From contig NZ_JMPP01000007.1 in NCBI RefSeq assembly GCF_000735435.1, positions 16,036 to 80,035 of the forward strand: a stretch of DNA of 64,000 nt, in the 5' to 3' direction. The notes under the pieces were generated by a model. The model ran no database searches. It was given only the letters and a program-made list of their open reading frames with translations, and had not been told where the DNA came from. This document shows, in pieces, positions 1 through 10,425 of the stretch. How positions within the stretch are numbered: the stretch's first letter is position 1; the number at the start of each line of letters is the position of its first letter. Position numbers and translations under genes: made by a program. The stretch is from Klebsiella planticola ATCC 33531 (GTDB taxonomy: Bacteria > Pseudomonadota > Gammaproteobacteria > Enterobacterales > Enterobacteriaceae).

Positions 1-1629
1 GATTTGTAAATTTTGTTGTCTTAAGGGTAAAGGCACGGCGCGAACCGTTAAATGTTGCGCGTCAGACTGCAGATCGATACCCAGTAACGCCAGCGCCGAC
101 TGCGCTTTATCCAGCGCCGCTTTCTCCGCAGCGGACGCTTTCAGCCGCAGCGGGATCAGCAGCGGCTGAGCGCACACCGGCTCTACCTCCGGCGTCAGCT
201 GCGCCTGCCGCAGCCAGCGTTCGGCAACCGGCAACGACAGCAGCGCCAGCTTGCCGTCTCGTTCCAGCAGCGCGCAATCACCAGCAACGATAGTCAGTAC
301 GCGGCCAAAGCTTTGGCTGTGCCCGGATAGCCCCTCCGCTGCAGGTGCCGGTGCGCTGCTTTTGCGTTCCACCGCCGGTGTTTCCAGCAGCTGGCGATAG
401 AGCGCCCCCTGCTGTTTCTGATAGCCGGGCTGCGCATGCGGCCAGCTGGCCGCGCCCGCAGCAGCGGCTCCCGGAGACGGGCGCGGCGCCTCGCTACTAT
501 AGCGCGGTGCCGCGGGCTCACGAGCCGCCGCCGGCTGGGCAAAGTGGTTGCCGCCCGCCGCCACCCGGTTTTCCGGAACCGTCGGGCGCAGCGGCTCCGC
601 TTCGTGTTCTTCTGCCAGCGGGGCGTTAAGCTGCTGCTGGAGCACGCTCAATACGCCCTGATAGATAAAGTCATGCACCAGACGCGACTGGTGGAAACGG
701 ACTTCATGCTTCGCCGGGTGGACGTTGACATCCACCTGGTGCGGATCGATCTCCAGATAAAGCACAAATGCCGGCTGCTGGTCGGCTCCCAGCTTATCTT
801 CGCAGGCCTGACGAATCGCATGATTAATTAAACGATCGCGCATCATGCGACCATTGACGTAGCAATACTGAATTTCCGCCAGCGTCGGGTTGGTATGTAA
901 AGGATCGGCCACCCAGCCGCGCAGGGTCAGATCGCCATGCTGCCACTCGATCGCCAGGGCATGTTCGAGAAACGGCATGCCGCAGATCGCGCCCAGCCGC
1001 CGTTCGCGCTGACCGCCCTCAGGCACCGCACGATACTGACGCACCGCTTTGCCGTTATGGCTGAGGTTAATGGTGACGTCAAAACGCGCCAGCGCAATGC
1101 GTCTGACGATTTCATCGATGTGGCCAAACTCGGTCTTTTCGGTACGCATAAACTTGCGCCGCGCCGGGGTGTTGTAAAACAGATCCAGCACTTCCAGCGT
1201 GGTCCCAACCGGATGCGCCGCCGGTTTGACGGTCACCTCCTGATCGCGCCCCTCGGCGTAGGCCTGCCAGGCCTCCTGCTGTTCCGCAGTGCGGGAAGTC
1301 AGCGTCAGTCGGGCAACCGAGCTGATACTGGCCAGCGCCTCGCCGCGAAAACCGAGGCTGATAATCGCTTCCAGGTCGTCGAGCGTGGCAATTTTACTGG
1401 TGGCATGACGGGCCAGCGCCAGCGCCAGCTCGTCCTTTTTGATCCCACAGCCGTTATCGCGAATGCGGATAAGCTTTGCGCCGCCGCGCTCGATATCAAT
1501 ATCAATTCGCGTCGCGCCAGCGTCGAGACTGTTTTCTACCAGCTCCTTCACCACCGACGCCGGACGTTCCACCACCTCACCTGCGGCAATCTGGTTGGCG
1601 AGCTGCGGCGGTAGAACCTGAATCGGCAT
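1..1629 (-). CDS. mutL: DNA mismatch repair protein MutL (3' end outside window)
   Basis: MutL is the GHKL ATPase that links MutS mismatch recognition to MutH nicking and UvrD. The reverse strand reads open for 543 codons from the ATG at 1629 to the window edge, so about 70 C-terminal residues of the usual 615 are missing. The N-terminal ATPase motifs ENSLDAGAT and GFRGEAL are readable near 1520 and 1345. The last visible residues ([13 protein letters not shown]) match the C-terminal dimerisation domain. It starts 10 bases after the amiB stop codon and probably belongs to the same leftward transcript as nnr-tsaE-amiB. No frameshift is seen. Confidence 0.97.
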   Translation of the reverse strand, partial: MPIQVLPPQLANQIAAGEVVERPASVVKELVENSLDAGATRIDIDIERGGAKLIRIRDNGCGIKKDELALALARHATSKIATLDDLEAIISLGFRGEALASISSVARLTLTSRTAEQQEAWQAYAEGRDQEVTVKPAAHPVGTTLEVLDLFYNTPARRKFMRTEKTEFGHIDEIVRRIALARFDVTINLSHNGKAVRQYRAVPEGGQRERRLGAICGMPFLEHALAIEWQHGDLTLRGWVADPLHTNPTLAEIQYCYVNGRMMRDRLINHAIRQACEDKLGADQQPAFVLYLEIDPHQVDVNVHPAKHEVRFHQSRLVHDFIYQGVLSVLQQQLNAPLAEEHEAEPLRPTVPENRVAAGGNHFAQPAAAREPAAPRYSSEAPRPSPGAAAAGAASWPHAQPGYQKQQGALYRQLLETPAVERKSSAPAPAAEGLSGHSQSFGRVLTIVAGDCALLERDGKLALLSLPVAERWLRQAQLTPEVEPVCAQPLLIPLRLKASAAEKAALDKAQSALALLGIDLQSDAQHLTVRAVPLPLRQQNLQI

Positions 1630-1639
1630 GACTGACTCC

Positions 1640-2980
1640 TTAATTGATCAACGTCCTGCCAGGCGAAGTGGCGCTGGCGGTTTGGGCGGTCTCTCCGCGC
1701 GGTGCCGACTGAAGCGGATGTTGCATAAAGTAGTTACGCAGGCCGTTATAAATGGCTTCGGCAATCTGCTGCTGATAATTGTCGCTGCCTAACAGGCGCT
1801 CTTCTCCGGTGTTGCTGATAAAGCCGGTTTCCACCAGGATCGACGGAATATCCGGCGAGCGCAATACGCCAAGGCTGGCATGCTCAGGGCGGCGTTTGTG
1901 CAGATCGCCCACCCGCTGCAGCTGGCTCAATACGTTTGTCGCCACATCATAGCCAACGCGCTGTGAATGACCGAACTGTAAATCCAGAACCGCCTGGCTC
2001 AGGTAAGGGTCCGACTGGCTGTTCGCCAGCACATCGCCCGCGCCGCCCAGCAGTTCAGACTGCTTCTCATGCTGCTCGAGCCAGCCCGCCATCTCACTGT
2101 TCGCACGACGGTTGGACAGCACCCATACCGACGCGCCGGTGGCATCGCGATTCGGTGCCGCATCGGCGTGAATGGACACCAGGAAGTTAGCATTCTGCTT
2201 ACGCGCCACGTCCGAACGCCCCATCACCGAAATAAAGTAATCCCCATCGCGGGTCAACACTGGCTTGAATAGCGGATCGGCATTTAACAGCGCGCGCAGT
2301 TTGCGAGCGATGGCAATCGTGACATTCTTCTCTTTGGTGCCGTTCGGTCCAATCGCGCCAGGATCCTGTCCACCGTGACCGGCATCAATGGCGATAATCA
2401 CCTTATCATCCGACGCCACCGCACGGCTTACCGGGCGCGTCACGCTCTGGCTGCTGGTCATCGCCGTTTGTCGTTCGCTACCGGACGATTTGAACGGATT
2501 CCGTGCGGGCTCAGCCGGGCGTACAGGCTGCACGACAGGGGCTTCTACCCGTTTGGCTACCACCGGCGGCGGTGGTGGAGGCGGCGGAGGCGGAGCATCG
2601 GCGTTAATGGTGAAAACCACGGTGTAGTTTGAGCCATTTTGCTGCTTCACCGCGCGCGTTTTACCATCTTCCGTCAGATCCACCAGCAGTCGCAGAGTCT
2701 GGGTATCCTGCGGCGTTCCCGCCCGAATGCTTTTCACCAGATTGTTGCCGCTGAACAGCAGCGGTAGCCCCTGAAGCGCGCCGCTCTGCTTAATATCCAG
2801 CGCCACGGTACGCTTGCCCTGTGGAGTGAACGAATATTCGGGATCGCCGATAAAGCTAATCGTAATACGGGCCTGCTGATCTCCATTTGCAACCTGGATA
2901 TCGGATAAACTTGCCGCAGTGGCCTGAATGCTAAACAGCATCAGCGTCGCGGCCAGCCAACTGGTTATGCGATAGATCAT
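1640..2980 (-). CDS. amiB: N-acetylmuramoyl-L-alanine amidase AmiB
   Basis: Periplasmic zinc amidase that cleaves septal peptidoglycan during cell separation. In the known family it is activated by EnvC at the divisome. The 446-residue protein has a signal peptide (about residues 1-22), an N-terminal AMIN domain, a linker, and a C-terminal amidase_3 domain. The amidase domain shows [22 protein letters not shown] and VETGFISN. The linker carries ten consecutive prolines; the E. coli protein has seven as I recall it. It lies 11 bases downstream of tsaE and 10 bases upstream of mutL, as in E. coli. Confidence 0.97.
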   Translation of the reverse strand: MIYRITSWLAATLMLFSIQATAASLSDIQVANGDQQARITISFIGDPEYSFTPQGKRTVALDIKQSGALQGLPLLFSGNNLVKSIRAGTPQDTQTLRLLVDLTEDGKTRAVKQQNGSNYTVVFTINADAPPPPPPPPPPVVAKRVEAPVVQPVRPAEPARNPFKSSGSERQTAMTSSQSVTRPVSRAVASDDKVIIAIDAGHGGQDPGAIGPNGTKEKNVTIAIARKLRALLNADPLFKPVLTRDGDYFISVMGRSDVARKQNANFLVSIHADAAPNRDATGASVWVLSNRRANSEMAGWLEQHEKQSELLGGAGDVLANSQSDPYLSQAVLDLQFGHSQRVGYDVATNVLSQLQRVGDLHKRRPEHASLGVLRSPDIPSILVETGFISNTGEERLLGSDNYQQQIAEAIYNGLRNYFMQHPLQSAPRGETAQTASATSPGRTLIN

Positions 2981-2991
2981 CCCGTTATCCT

Positions 2992-3450
2992 TCAGGCTAA
3001 ACGCGTCAATATAGACTCACCCAATGCAGAGACCGCCGTAACGCGCGCCTCACGCCCTTGTGCCTGATATGCAAGATGGATTTCGACATCCGGCTCAGGC
3101 AATACACCCGCACCTTGTTGAGGCCACTCCACCAGGCAGATGGCATCGTTAGCAAAATAATCACGGATCCCCATAAACTCGAGCTCTTCAGGGTCCGCCA
3201 GACGATACAGGTCAAAGTGGTATACCATCAGATGATCGAGCGTATAGGGCTCCACCAGCGTATAGGTCGGGCTTTTGACATTCCCGCGATGGCCGAGCGC
3301 GTGTAAAAAGCCGCGGCTGAAGGTCGTTTTCCCCGCCCCTAAATCGCCATACAGATAGATGACAGTCGCGCCAGTACAGGCCTGCGCAATACGGTCACCA
3401 AGGTCTAAAGTTGCCTGCTCATCGGCTAAAGGAATCACTCGGTTCATCAT
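2992..3450 (-). CDS. tsaE: tRNA threonylcarbamoyladenosine biosynthesis ATPase TsaE
   Basis: ATPase that works with TsaB and TsaD to transfer the threonylcarbamoyl group to A37 of ANN-decoding tRNAs in the cytoplasm. The 152-residue protein has a Walker A motif [10 protein letters not shown] near residue 35 and conserved [10 protein letters not shown] and LVEWPQ motifs. Its length matches the E. coli protein (153). The start overlaps the 3' end of nnr by 32 bases, which suggests translational coupling within the nnr-tsaE-amiB-mutL transcript. Confidence 0.97.
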   Translation of the reverse strand: MMNRVIPLADEQATLDLGDRIAQACTGATVIYLYGDLGAGKTTFSRGFLHALGHRGNVKSPTYTLVEPYTLDHLMVYHFDLYRLADPEELEFMGIRDYFANDAICLVEWPQQGAGVLPEPDVEIHLAYQAQGREARVTAVSALGESILTRLA

Positions 3451-4969
3451 GGTTCAGGTCAATCACATCCGGGTTAACAACACGCCTGAGCGTGGAAAAG
3501 AGATCGGTCGCCAGCATCCCGCGGCTGCCATAGCGGGCAGCCAGTCGGTCAGCGGCTTCGCCATGCGCCACGCAGCCGGCGCAGGCAGCATCATACGGCG
3601 TCAGCCGTTGTCCTGACAGTGCGGCGATAATACCGGTCAGCACATCGCCCATTCCGCCGCTGGCCATCCCGGCATTGCCGGCATCGATAATGCCCATCTC
3701 GCCTGCTTCGCTGGCCACCACCGTGCCCGCGCCTTTCAGCACGACCACGCCTCCGTAACGTTTTACCAGACGTTGCGCAGAAAGTAAGCGATCGCTTTCA
3801 ATTTCTGCCACGTTACAGTTCAGCAGACGGGCGGCTTCACCGGGGTGCGGCGTCAGCACACGATTGTGACGTTTATCGGGATTGATTGCCAGCAGGTTCA
3901 ACGCATCCGCATCCCATACCATCGGCTTGCGGCAATCCCACACCTGACGCAGCGCCTGAGCTCCCCATTCGTTTTGTCCAAGGCCGGGGCCAATCGCCAC
4001 CACATCGGCCCACTGCAGGCTGTCATCAACACTCTGCGTCGTCAGCTCGTGGACCATTAATTCAGGCCTGGCGGCGACGATAGGGGCAATGTTTTCTTTG
4101 TGAGTGAGCACTCGCACCAAACCCGCCCCCGCCCGTAACGCCGCTTCACCGGCCATGCGGATAGCGCCAGCGGTACCGCGATCGCCACCGATAATCACCA
4201 GCTTACCGTGATCGCCTTTATGCGATGTCGGACGTCTTGGAGGGAGCCAGTCGGCCAGCTGTGACGCATCGAAACGCCGCAGCGGCACCGTCTGCGCAGC
4301 CAACCAACTTTCGAGTCCCAGCGCGTGGTAGTACAGGCGGCCAACCACATCCCGGGCTTTGCCCGTCAGCAGCCCGGGCTTGAGGCCAATAAACGTGATC
4401 GTGCAGGCCGCATCTATCACCGCCCCAGGGGTGCTCCCGGTTTGCGCATTGAGTCCCGAGGGAATATCCAGCGCCACAACCGGCGCAGGATGCGCATTCG
4501 CACGCTGGATTAAGGTCGCGATGTTCTCCCGCGGAGCGCTATGCAGCCCGGTGCCAAGAAGCCCGTCGATAATGAGAGAAATATCCTGTGGCCAGGGGAT
4601 ATCTGCGGCGTGAATGGTTCCACCGGCGTTCAACCACGCATCACGCGCGGCGCTGGCTTCTTCCGGCAGCGCTTTCTCGCTCTCGAGTGCCAGCAGCGTG
4701 ACGGCGATGCCGTCGGCCTGCGCCAGGCGCGCCACCACGTAGCCATCACCACCGTTATTGCCATGACCGCAGAGGATCAGCCAGTGCTTGCTGGCAGGGT
4801 AGTCGGCTCGCGCCCGCTGAAAAGCCGCTTCCCCGGCCCGTATCATCAGCTCAAACAGCGTCAGGCCCAGACTGTCCGCCGCCGCTTTTTCCGCGCGCCG
4901 CAGCGCATCTGCAGGCCAGATGAAGTGTGGTATACTCACAGGGTTTTTCGTCATCGTATGGTCCATCAT
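3419..4969 (-). CDS. nnr: Bifunctional NAD(P)H-hydrate epimerase/dehydratase Nnr
   Basis: Repairs hydrated NAD(P)H. The N-terminal domain (about residues 1-220) epimerises R- to S-NAD(P)HX, and the C-terminal domain (about 230-500) dehydrates the S form using ADP. Visible motifs are [15 protein letters not shown] in the epimerase half, and [10 protein letters not shown] and [16 protein letters not shown] in the dehydratase half. At 516 residues it matches E. coli (515). In-frame ATGs lie at 4969, 4966 and 4954. The first two overlap the start codon of the divergent queG at 4968, so the true start could be 4954. Confidence 0.95.
   Translation of the reverse strand: MMDHTMTKNPVSIPHFIWPADALRRAEKAAADSLGLTLFELMIRAGEAAFQRARADYPASKHWLILCGHGNNGGDGYVVARLAQADGIAVTLLALESEKALPEEASAARDAWLNAGGTIHAADIPWPQDISLIIDGLLGTGLHSAPRENIATLIQRANAHPAPVVALDIPSGLNAQTGSTPGAVIDAACTITFIGLKPGLLTGKARDVVGRLYYHALGLESWLAAQTVPLRRFDASQLADWLPPRRPTSHKGDHGKLVIIGGDRGTAGAIRMAGEAALRAGAGLVRVLTHKENIAPIVAARPELMVHELTTQSVDDSLQWADVVAIGPGLGQNEWGAQALRQVWDCRKPMVWDADALNLLAINPDKRHNRVLTPHPGEAARLLNCNVAEIESDRLLSAQRLVKRYGGVVVLKGAGTVVASEAGEMGIIDAGNAGMASGGMGDVLTGIIAALSGQRLTPYDAACAGCVAHGEAADRLAARYGSRGMLATDLFSTLRRVVNPDVIDLNHDEPSDSFSR
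4928..4936 (+). promoter_or_regulatory. Extended -10 promoter candidate for queG
   Basis: TGGTATACT is an extended -10 element (TG-n-TATACT) ending 31 bases before the queG start, inside the 5' coding part of nnr. No good -35 is present at the matching distance, which is acceptable for an extended -10 promoter. This is inferred from sequence only. Confidence 0.45.
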
Positions 4970-6107
4970 GTCTCAGCCCCTCGATCTCAATAAGTTAGCG
5001 CAGCAAATCAAGCAATGGGGCACTGAACTGGGGTTCCAGCAGGTCGGGATTACCGATACCGATCTCAGCGCCAGCGAACCTAAACTGCAGGCATGGCTGG
5101 ATAAACAATACCACGGCGAGATGGAATGGATGGCGCGTCACGGAATGATGCGCGCCCGTCCCCATGAGCTTCAGCCCGGTACGTTACGCGTGATCAGCGT
5201 GCGGATGAACTATCTTCCCGCCAACGCCGCTTTTGCCCGCACCCTGAAAGATCCCACGCTGGGTTACGTCAGCCGTTATGCCCTTGGGCGTGATTATCAT
5301 AAACTGTTGCGTAACCGCCTGAAAAAACTCGGAGAGATGATTCAGGAACAGTGTGCTTCGCTCAATTTTAGACCGTTTGTCGATTCTGCGCCCATTCTGG
5401 AGCGCCCTTTGGCGGAAAAAGCCGGACTTGGCTGGACCGGCAAGCACTCGCTGATTCTCAACCGCGATGCCGGATCGTTCTTTTTCCTCGGCGAACTGCT
5501 CGTTGATATTCCGCTCCCCATCGACAGTCCGGTGACGGAAGAGTGCGGCCGTTGCGTGGCCTGCATGACTATCTGCCCCACCGGCGCGATCGTCGAACCC
5601 TATACCGTGGATGCCCGCCGCTGTATCTCCTATCTGACCATTGAGCTGGAAGGCGCCATTCCCGAGGAGTTTCGCCCGCTGATCGGCAACCGCATTTACG
5701 GCTGCGATGACTGCCAGTTGATTTGCCCGTGGAACCGCTTCTCGCAGTTAACGGACGAAGCGGATTTCAGCCCGCGTAAAGCGCTGCATGCGCCGCCGCT
5801 GGTAGAGCTGTTTGCGTGGAGCGAAGCCCATTTTCTCAAGGTGACGGAGGGTTCTGCCATTCGCCGCATCGGTCATCTGCGCTGGCTACGGAATATTGCC
5901 GTTGCATTGGGCAATGCGCCCTGGGATGAGGCGCATCTGACGGCGCTGGAAAGTCGCCGAGGTGAGCACCCACTACTCGATGAACACATTGAGTGGGCGG
6001 TGGCGCAGCAAATCGACAAGCGCAATGCCAACGTGGTTGAAGTGCAGTTGCCGAAGAAACAGCGTCTGGTCCGGGTGATTGAGAAAGGGTTGCCGAGGGA
6101 TGCCTGA
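4968..6107 (+). CDS. queG: Epoxyqueuosine reductase QueG
   Basis: Cobalamin- and iron-sulfur-dependent enzyme that carries out the last step of queuosine synthesis on tRNA wobble G34. The start [10 protein letters not shown] at 4968 gives 379 residues, the same length as E. coli. Two [4Fe-4S] motifs are visible: CGRCVACMTICP near residue 190 and CDDCQLICPW near 245. The reading frame extends upstream to 4920, but that extension lacks family similarity. The gene diverges from nnr with start codons that overlap on opposite strands. Confidence 0.97.
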   Translation: MSQPLDLNKLAQQIKQWGTELGFQQVGITDTDLSASEPKLQAWLDKQYHGEMEWMARHGMMRARPHELQPGTLRVISVRMNYLPANAAFARTLKDPTLGYVSRYALGRDYHKLLRNRLKKLGEMIQEQCASLNFRPFVDSAPILERPLAEKAGLGWTGKHSLILNRDAGSFFFLGELLVDIPLPIDSPVTEECGRCVACMTICPTGAIVEPYTVDARRCISYLTIELEGAIPEEFRPLIGNRIYGCDDCQLICPWNRFSQLTDEADFSPRKALHAPPLVELFAWSEAHFLKVTEGSAIRRIGHLRWLRNIAVALGNAPWDEAHLTALESRRGEHPLLDEHIEWAVAQQIDKRNANVVEVQLPKKQRLVRVIEKGLPRDA

Positions 6108-6378
6108 TTCATTCACAGGCTGTGAATAAAAACAAAAATACATTGCGTTTCAACACGCAGACGTTCGTCAAGTGATCGAATTAACACTTTGAAATGAAAT
6201 TTATTTGTTAAATATCAAATAGATAGATTGATATCATTCAACAAGTGAAGTTTTTCAACGTCAGGCGGAAAGAGTTTAACCTGTGGATAACTCTGTTTAC
6301 AGTATTTTTCTTACGACAGCGGAAAGCATCCCCGGTGCGATTTTGCACTGTGGATAAACTGGAGATGAGAAGAAATTT

Positions 6379-6454
<76 letters not shown>

Positions 6455-6477
6455 TTGGGTATGGTGCTTTCAAATTT

Positions 6478-6553
<76 letters not shown>

Positions 6554-6605
6554 ATACTTCTTGCCATATTTCTACGGCGCCGTGATGTGCATTTCTGCTT
6601 CGTCA

Positions 6606-6643
6606 CGGGAGGCGCATTATACGAGAATTCGATTTACCTGCAA
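6606..6643 (-). promoter_or_regulatory. Promoter of the tRNA-Gly pair
   Basis: On the minus strand TTGCAG (6643-6638), a 16-base spacer and a perfect TATAAT (6621-6616) are followed by a GC-rich discriminator (GCGCCTCCC). This layout is typical of stable-RNA promoters under growth-rate and stringent control. It lies about 55 bases upstream of the first tRNA. Confidence 0.8.
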
Positions 6644-6839
6644 CCCCCCTGCGAACACTTTTTTGCGTTTTTTGTCTGAATGGACATTTTATCGCCAGAC
6701 ACGCCGCCAAATTGTACAAATAAGCATCGGACAAGGCAAAATAACTTTTTCCAGCCGTGCTAAAGGCGCAAAATCGCTCAGATTTCCGGGTCGCGATACC
6801 CGCTAACGGTCAACAACCATGACAAACAGGGAAATTCAG

Positions 6840-7574
6840 ATGACAAGAGCGCTTTCCGTCCTGCTGCTGACCACGCTGCTTGCTGCAGGGACAGCATCTG
6901 CGACGACGCTGCATTTCGGCACCACGACGGCCAATCCGCCCTTTGAAACCGTGAATGCGAAAAACCAGCCCTCAGGGTTTGATATCGATCTGGCCAAAGC
7001 GCTGTGTAAACAGATGCAGGCCGAATGCAAATTTACCCCGCAGGACTTCAATACGCTGATTCCCGCGCTGCGCTTTAAAAAATTCGATGCCATCATTGCC
7101 GGCATTGAAGTCATCCCCATGCGCGAAAAGCAGGTCGCCTTTACCCAGCCCTATCGTCAGACGCTCTCCGGCGTGGTCGTGACGGAAAAAGGGGCCGCCC
7201 ACCGCTTCGCCGATCTGAAGGGCAAGAATCTAGGCGTCGTTAAAGGCACCGTCCATCAGCACTATCTGCACGATAAACAAAAAGGGGTCGACGTCATCGA
7301 GTATGACAATGAGGCCAGTGCACTGGCCGCGCTGAAAGAGGGGAGCGTGAATGCGGTAATGGGTGACCAGACCACCCTCGACCCGTGGCTGCAGGAGAAT
7401 CCTGACTACGCCATGATGGATGAACGAGCGACCGACCCGAAATATTACGGCAAGCAATATGCCATTGCGCTACGTAAAGACGATCCGGAGCTGCTCAATG
7501 CCATGAATGCTGCGCTGGAGGTGGTTAAGGCGTCGCCTGACTTCCAGGCGATGGAACAGAAGTGGTTTAAATAA
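6840..7574 (+). CDS. Periplasmic amino-acid (arginine-type) substrate-binding protein
   Basis: Family 3 solute-binding protein of polar amino acid ABC transporters, similar in layout to ArtJ/ArtI. The signal peptide covers about residues 1-21 (ending TASA). Conserved parts are FGFDIDLAKAL-type (here SGFDIDLAKALCKQM), FDAIIAGIEVIPMREKQVAFTQPY and GSVNAVMGDQTTLDPWL. ATG 6840 is chosen over 6819 because it has CAGGGAA nine bases upstream and begins the signal peptide cleanly, giving 244 residues. No permease or ATPase gene is adjacent, so the protein probably feeds a transporter encoded elsewhere. The exact ligand is not determinable. Confidence 0.85.
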   Translation: MTRALSVLLLTTLLAAGTASATTLHFGTTTANPPFETVNAKNQPSGFDIDLAKALCKQMQAECKFTPQDFNTLIPALRFKKFDAIIAGIEVIPMREKQVAFTQPYRQTLSGVVVTEKGAAHRFADLKGKNLGVVKGTVHQHYLHDKQKGVDVIEYDNEASALAALKEGSVNAVMGDQTTLDPWLQENPDYAMMDERATDPKYYGKQYAIALRKDDPELLNAMNAALEVVKASPDFQAMEQKWFK

Positions 7575-7582
7575 GAGAGCAA

Positions 7583-7606
7583 CGCCGGGGCCATCTGACC
7601 CCGGCG
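7583..7606. terminator. Hairpin between the binding-protein gene and orn
   Basis: Perfect 8-bp stem CGCCGGGG/CCCCGGCG with an 8-base loop lies between two convergent genes. No clear T-run follows on either strand, so termination is inferred mainly from position and stem strength. Confidence 0.5.
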
Positions 7607-7612
7607 CTGGCA

Positions 7613-8158
7613 TTACAGCTTGATAAAGTTTTCGCGATAGTAAGCCAGTTCCGCTACCGACTCGCGGATATCATCCATCGCCTGATGGGTGCCCTGCTTT
7701 TTAAAACCATCAAGGATTTCCGGCTTCCAGCGGCGCGCCAGCTCTTTCAGCGTGCTGACGTCGAGGTAGCGGTAGTGGAAATAAGCTTCCAGCTCAGGCA
7801 TATATTTGAACAGGAAGCGGCGATCTTGACCAATGCTGTTGCCGCAGATAGGCGATTTGCCCGCCGGCACCCACTGTTTAAGAAATTCGAGGGTCGCCAG
7901 TTCCGCTTCGCGATCGCCCAGGGTGCTGGCCTTAACGCGTTCGACCAGCCCGCTCCCGGTATGCGTGCGCACGTTCCACTCATCCATCAGCGCCAGCTGC
8001 GCGTCGGACTGGTGAACCGCAATCGTCGGCCCTTCCGCCAGAATATTCAGGTGCGCATCGGTCACCAGAGTGGCGATTTCAATAATGCGATCGCGCTCAG
8101 GATCCAGCCCGGTCATTTCGAGATCGATCCAAATCAGGTTGTTTTCATCTGCACTCAT
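7613..8158 (-). CDS. orn: Oligoribonuclease Orn
   Basis: 3'-5' exoribonuclease of the DEDDh family that degrades di- and short oligoribonucleotides, including pGpG from c-di-GMP turnover. The start [10 protein letters not shown] at 8158 gives 181 residues, as in E. coli. Catalytic residues D12 and E14 are visible in [10 protein letters not shown], and the final His/Asp in THQAMDDI. The open frame upstream to 8239 is unrelated to the family. The gene is divergent from rsgA. Confidence 0.97.
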   Translation of the reverse strand: MSADENNLIWIDLEMTGLDPERDRIIEIATLVTDAHLNILAEGPTIAVHQSDAQLALMDEWNVRTHTGSGLVERVKASTLGDREAELATLEFLKQWVPAGKSPICGNSIGQDRRFLFKYMPELEAYFHYRYLDVSTLKELARRWKPEILDGFKKQGTHQAMDDIRESVAELAYYRENFIKL

Positions 8159-8318
8159 GCTATTTTCCACCCATAATTTTACAATTCTGGCCCGTAAAAC
8201 TTCAGGATGCAGGCAAAGCAACGTACCAGCATCTTGCAAGATGACGGGTCGATATTCATCTTAGATAGCGTGTATCATAGAGGTTTTGCCCACTTAGGGC
8301 GACCAGGAGCCAGTCCGA

Positions 8319-9380
8319 TTGAGTAAAAATAAACTCTCCAAAGGCCAACAGCGCCGCGTGAAGGCCAACCACCAGCGCCGCCTGAAAACGACTTCGGAGA
8401 AGGCCGATTACGATGACAACCTGTTTGGTGAAACCTCCGAAGGGATCGTCATCAGCCGCTTTGGCATGCATGCCGATGTCGAATCCGCCGACGGTAGCGT
8501 TCACCGCTGCAATATTCGCCGCACAATCCGTTCGCTGGTGACCGGCGATCGCGTCGTCTGGAGACCAGGTAAAGATGCCGCCGACGGCGTCAATGTGAAG
8601 GGGATTGTGGAGGCGGTACACGACCGAACCTCCGTCCTGACCCGTCCGGACTTTTACGATGGCGTCAAACCCATCGCCGCCAATATCGATCAAATCGTCA
8701 TTGTTTCCGCGATCCTGCCCGAGCTGTCCCTGAACATTATCGACCGCTATCTGGTCGCCTGCGAGACGCTGGACGTTGAACCGCTGATTGTGCTCAATAA
8801 GACCGATCTGCTGGATGCCGACGGCATGGCCTTCGTTAACGAGCAGATGGATATCTACCGCGGCATCGGCTATCGCGTGCTGATGGTTTCCAGTCGTACT
8901 CAGGATGGCCTCAAGCCGCTTGAGGAAGCGCTCACAGACCGCATCAGTATCTTTGCCGGGCAGTCCGGGGTAGGTAAATCCAGCCTGCTGAATGCGCTGC
9001 TGGGTCTGCATGAAGATCAGATCCTGACCAATGACGTCTCTGACAACTCAGGACTTGGCCAGCACACCACCACCGCCGCGCGCCTCTATCACTTCCCGCA
9101 CGGCGGCGATGTCATTGACTCCCCCGGCGTTCGCGAATTCGGCCTGTGGCACCTGGAGGCGGAACAAATTACCCACGGCTTTGTCGAATTCCATGATTAT
9201 TTAGGCCGTTGTAAATATCGCGACTGCAAGCACGATACCGATCCGGGCTGCGCCATTCGTGAAGCGGTAGAAAATGGCCACATCGCCGGGAGCCGTTTTG
9301 AAAACTATCACCGCATTCTGGAAAGCATGACTCAGGTACAGGTAAAAACGCGTAAAAGCTTTTCATCATCCGATGACTGA
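8319..9380 (+). CDS. rsgA: Small ribosomal subunit biogenesis GTPase RsgA
   Basis: Circularly permuted GTPase that checks late assembly of the 30S subunit. The 353-residue protein shows the permuted G motifs: LNKTDLLD (G4), then [12 protein letters not shown] (G1) and DSPG (G3). The C-terminal zinc site is [14 protein letters not shown]. The start is TTG at 8319 with CAGGAG upstream; the same start class is recalled for E. coli. It heads a rightward run with psd and mscM. Confidence 0.97.
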   Translation: MSKNKLSKGQQRRVKANHQRRLKTTSEKADYDDNLFGETSEGIVISRFGMHADVESADGSVHRCNIRRTIRSLVTGDRVVWRPGKDAADGVNVKGIVEAVHDRTSVLTRPDFYDGVKPIAANIDQIVIVSAILPELSLNIIDRYLVACETLDVEPLIVLNKTDLLDADGMAFVNEQMDIYRGIGYRVLMVSSRTQDGLKPLEEALTDRISIFAGQSGVGKSSLLNALLGLHEDQILTNDVSDNSGLGQHTTTAARLYHFPHGGDVIDSPGVREFGLWHLEAEQITHGFVEFHDYLGRCKYRDCKHDTDPGCAIREAVENGHIAGSRFENYHRILESMTQVQVKTRKSFSSSDD

Positions 9381-9474
9381 CATTTAAGCTGAGCATCGTT
9401 AGAATCGTCCCCTTTTTTCAGGACCCCGCACGTTGACGGGGTCAGGAACGACAAATCATGGCCTGGAGGCTACC

Positions 9475-10401
9475 TTGTTAAACGATCTTAAACTTTCACT
9501 GCAATACATTCTGCCTAAACTGTGGCTCACCCGCCTCGCAGGCTGGGGTGCGAGCAAACGAGCGGGTTGGCTGACAAAGCTGGTCATCGATCTGTTCGTG
9601 AAATGCTACAAGGTCGATATGAAAGAGGCGCAAAAGCCTGATACCGCCAGCTACCGCACCTTTAACGATTTCTTCGTGCGCCCGCTGCGCGAAGACGCCC
9701 GTCCGCTGAACACCGATCCTAACGTGCTGGTCATGCCTGCCGATGGCGTCATCAGCCAGCTGGGCGCCATCGAAGATGACAAAATTTTGCAGGCCAAAGG
9801 CCACAACTACACCCTGGAAGCGCTGCTGGCAGGGAACTACCAGATGGCCGATCTGTTCCGCAACGGCACCTTCGCCACCACCTACCTGTCGCCGCGTGAC
9901 TATCACCGCGTCCACATGCCGTGCAACGGTATCCTGCGTGAAATGATCTACGTCCCGGGGGATCTGTTCTCCGTTAACCACCTGACCGCACAGAACGTTC
10001 CGAATCTGTTTGCCCGTAACGAGCGCGTTATCTGCCTGTTTGATACTGAATTTGGCCCGATGGCGCAAATTCTGGTGGGAGCGACGATTGTTGGCAGCAT
10101 TGAAACCGTGTGGTCCGGTACCGTGACCCCGCCGCGTGAAGGCGTTATCAAACGCTGGACCTGGCCGGCGGGCGACAGCGAAGGTTCCGTCGCGCTGCTG
10201 AAAGGCCAGGAGATGGGCCGCTTTAAGCTCGGTTCGACGGTAATCAACCTGTTTGCCCCGGGCAAAGTGAAGCTGGTTGAACAGCTGAAAAGCCTCTCCG
10301 CCACCCAACTCGGCCAGCCGCTGGCAACTGCCGTAGAGACCATGTCCGCGACCGCAGATGGCGTCAGCCCACTGAGCGACGCGACGCAAGACGAAGGTTA
10401 A
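9475..10401 (+). CDS. psd: Phosphatidylserine decarboxylase proenzyme Psd
   Basis: Inner-membrane enzyme that makes phosphatidylethanolamine from phosphatidylserine. The proenzyme cleaves itself at the LGST motif (here [10 protein letters not shown] near residue 252) to form the pyruvoyl cofactor. TTG at 9475 with TGGAGG upstream matches the E. coli N-terminus MLNSFKLSLQ, giving 308 residues. The C-terminal tail is about 14 residues shorter than E. coli. A 7-bp hairpin (9422-9443) sits between rsgA and psd without a T-run. psd is followed by mscM after 24 bases. Confidence 0.96.
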   Translation: MLNDLKLSLQYILPKLWLTRLAGWGASKRAGWLTKLVIDLFVKCYKVDMKEAQKPDTASYRTFNDFFVRPLREDARPLNTDPNVLVMPADGVISQLGAIEDDKILQAKGHNYTLEALLAGNYQMADLFRNGTFATTYLSPRDYHRVHMPCNGILREMIYVPGDLFSVNHLTAQNVPNLFARNERVICLFDTEFGPMAQILVGATIVGSIETVWSGTVTPPREGVIKRWTWPAGDSEGSVALLKGQEMGRFKLGSTVINLFAPGKVKLVEQLKSLSATQLGQPLATAVETMSATADGVSPLSDATQDEG

Positions 10402-10425
10402 TTCCTGACAAAAAAGGGTTATGCC

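Noticed and set aside
6111..6127. Palindrome ATTCACAG-G-CTGTGAAT after queG
   Set aside because: It has a one-base centre, so it would not form a good hairpin, and no T-run or target gene supports a terminator or operator call.
9169..10389. Minus-strand frames over rsgA and psd
   Set aside because: They are shadows of conserved genes; both plus-strand genes are complete and have proper starts.
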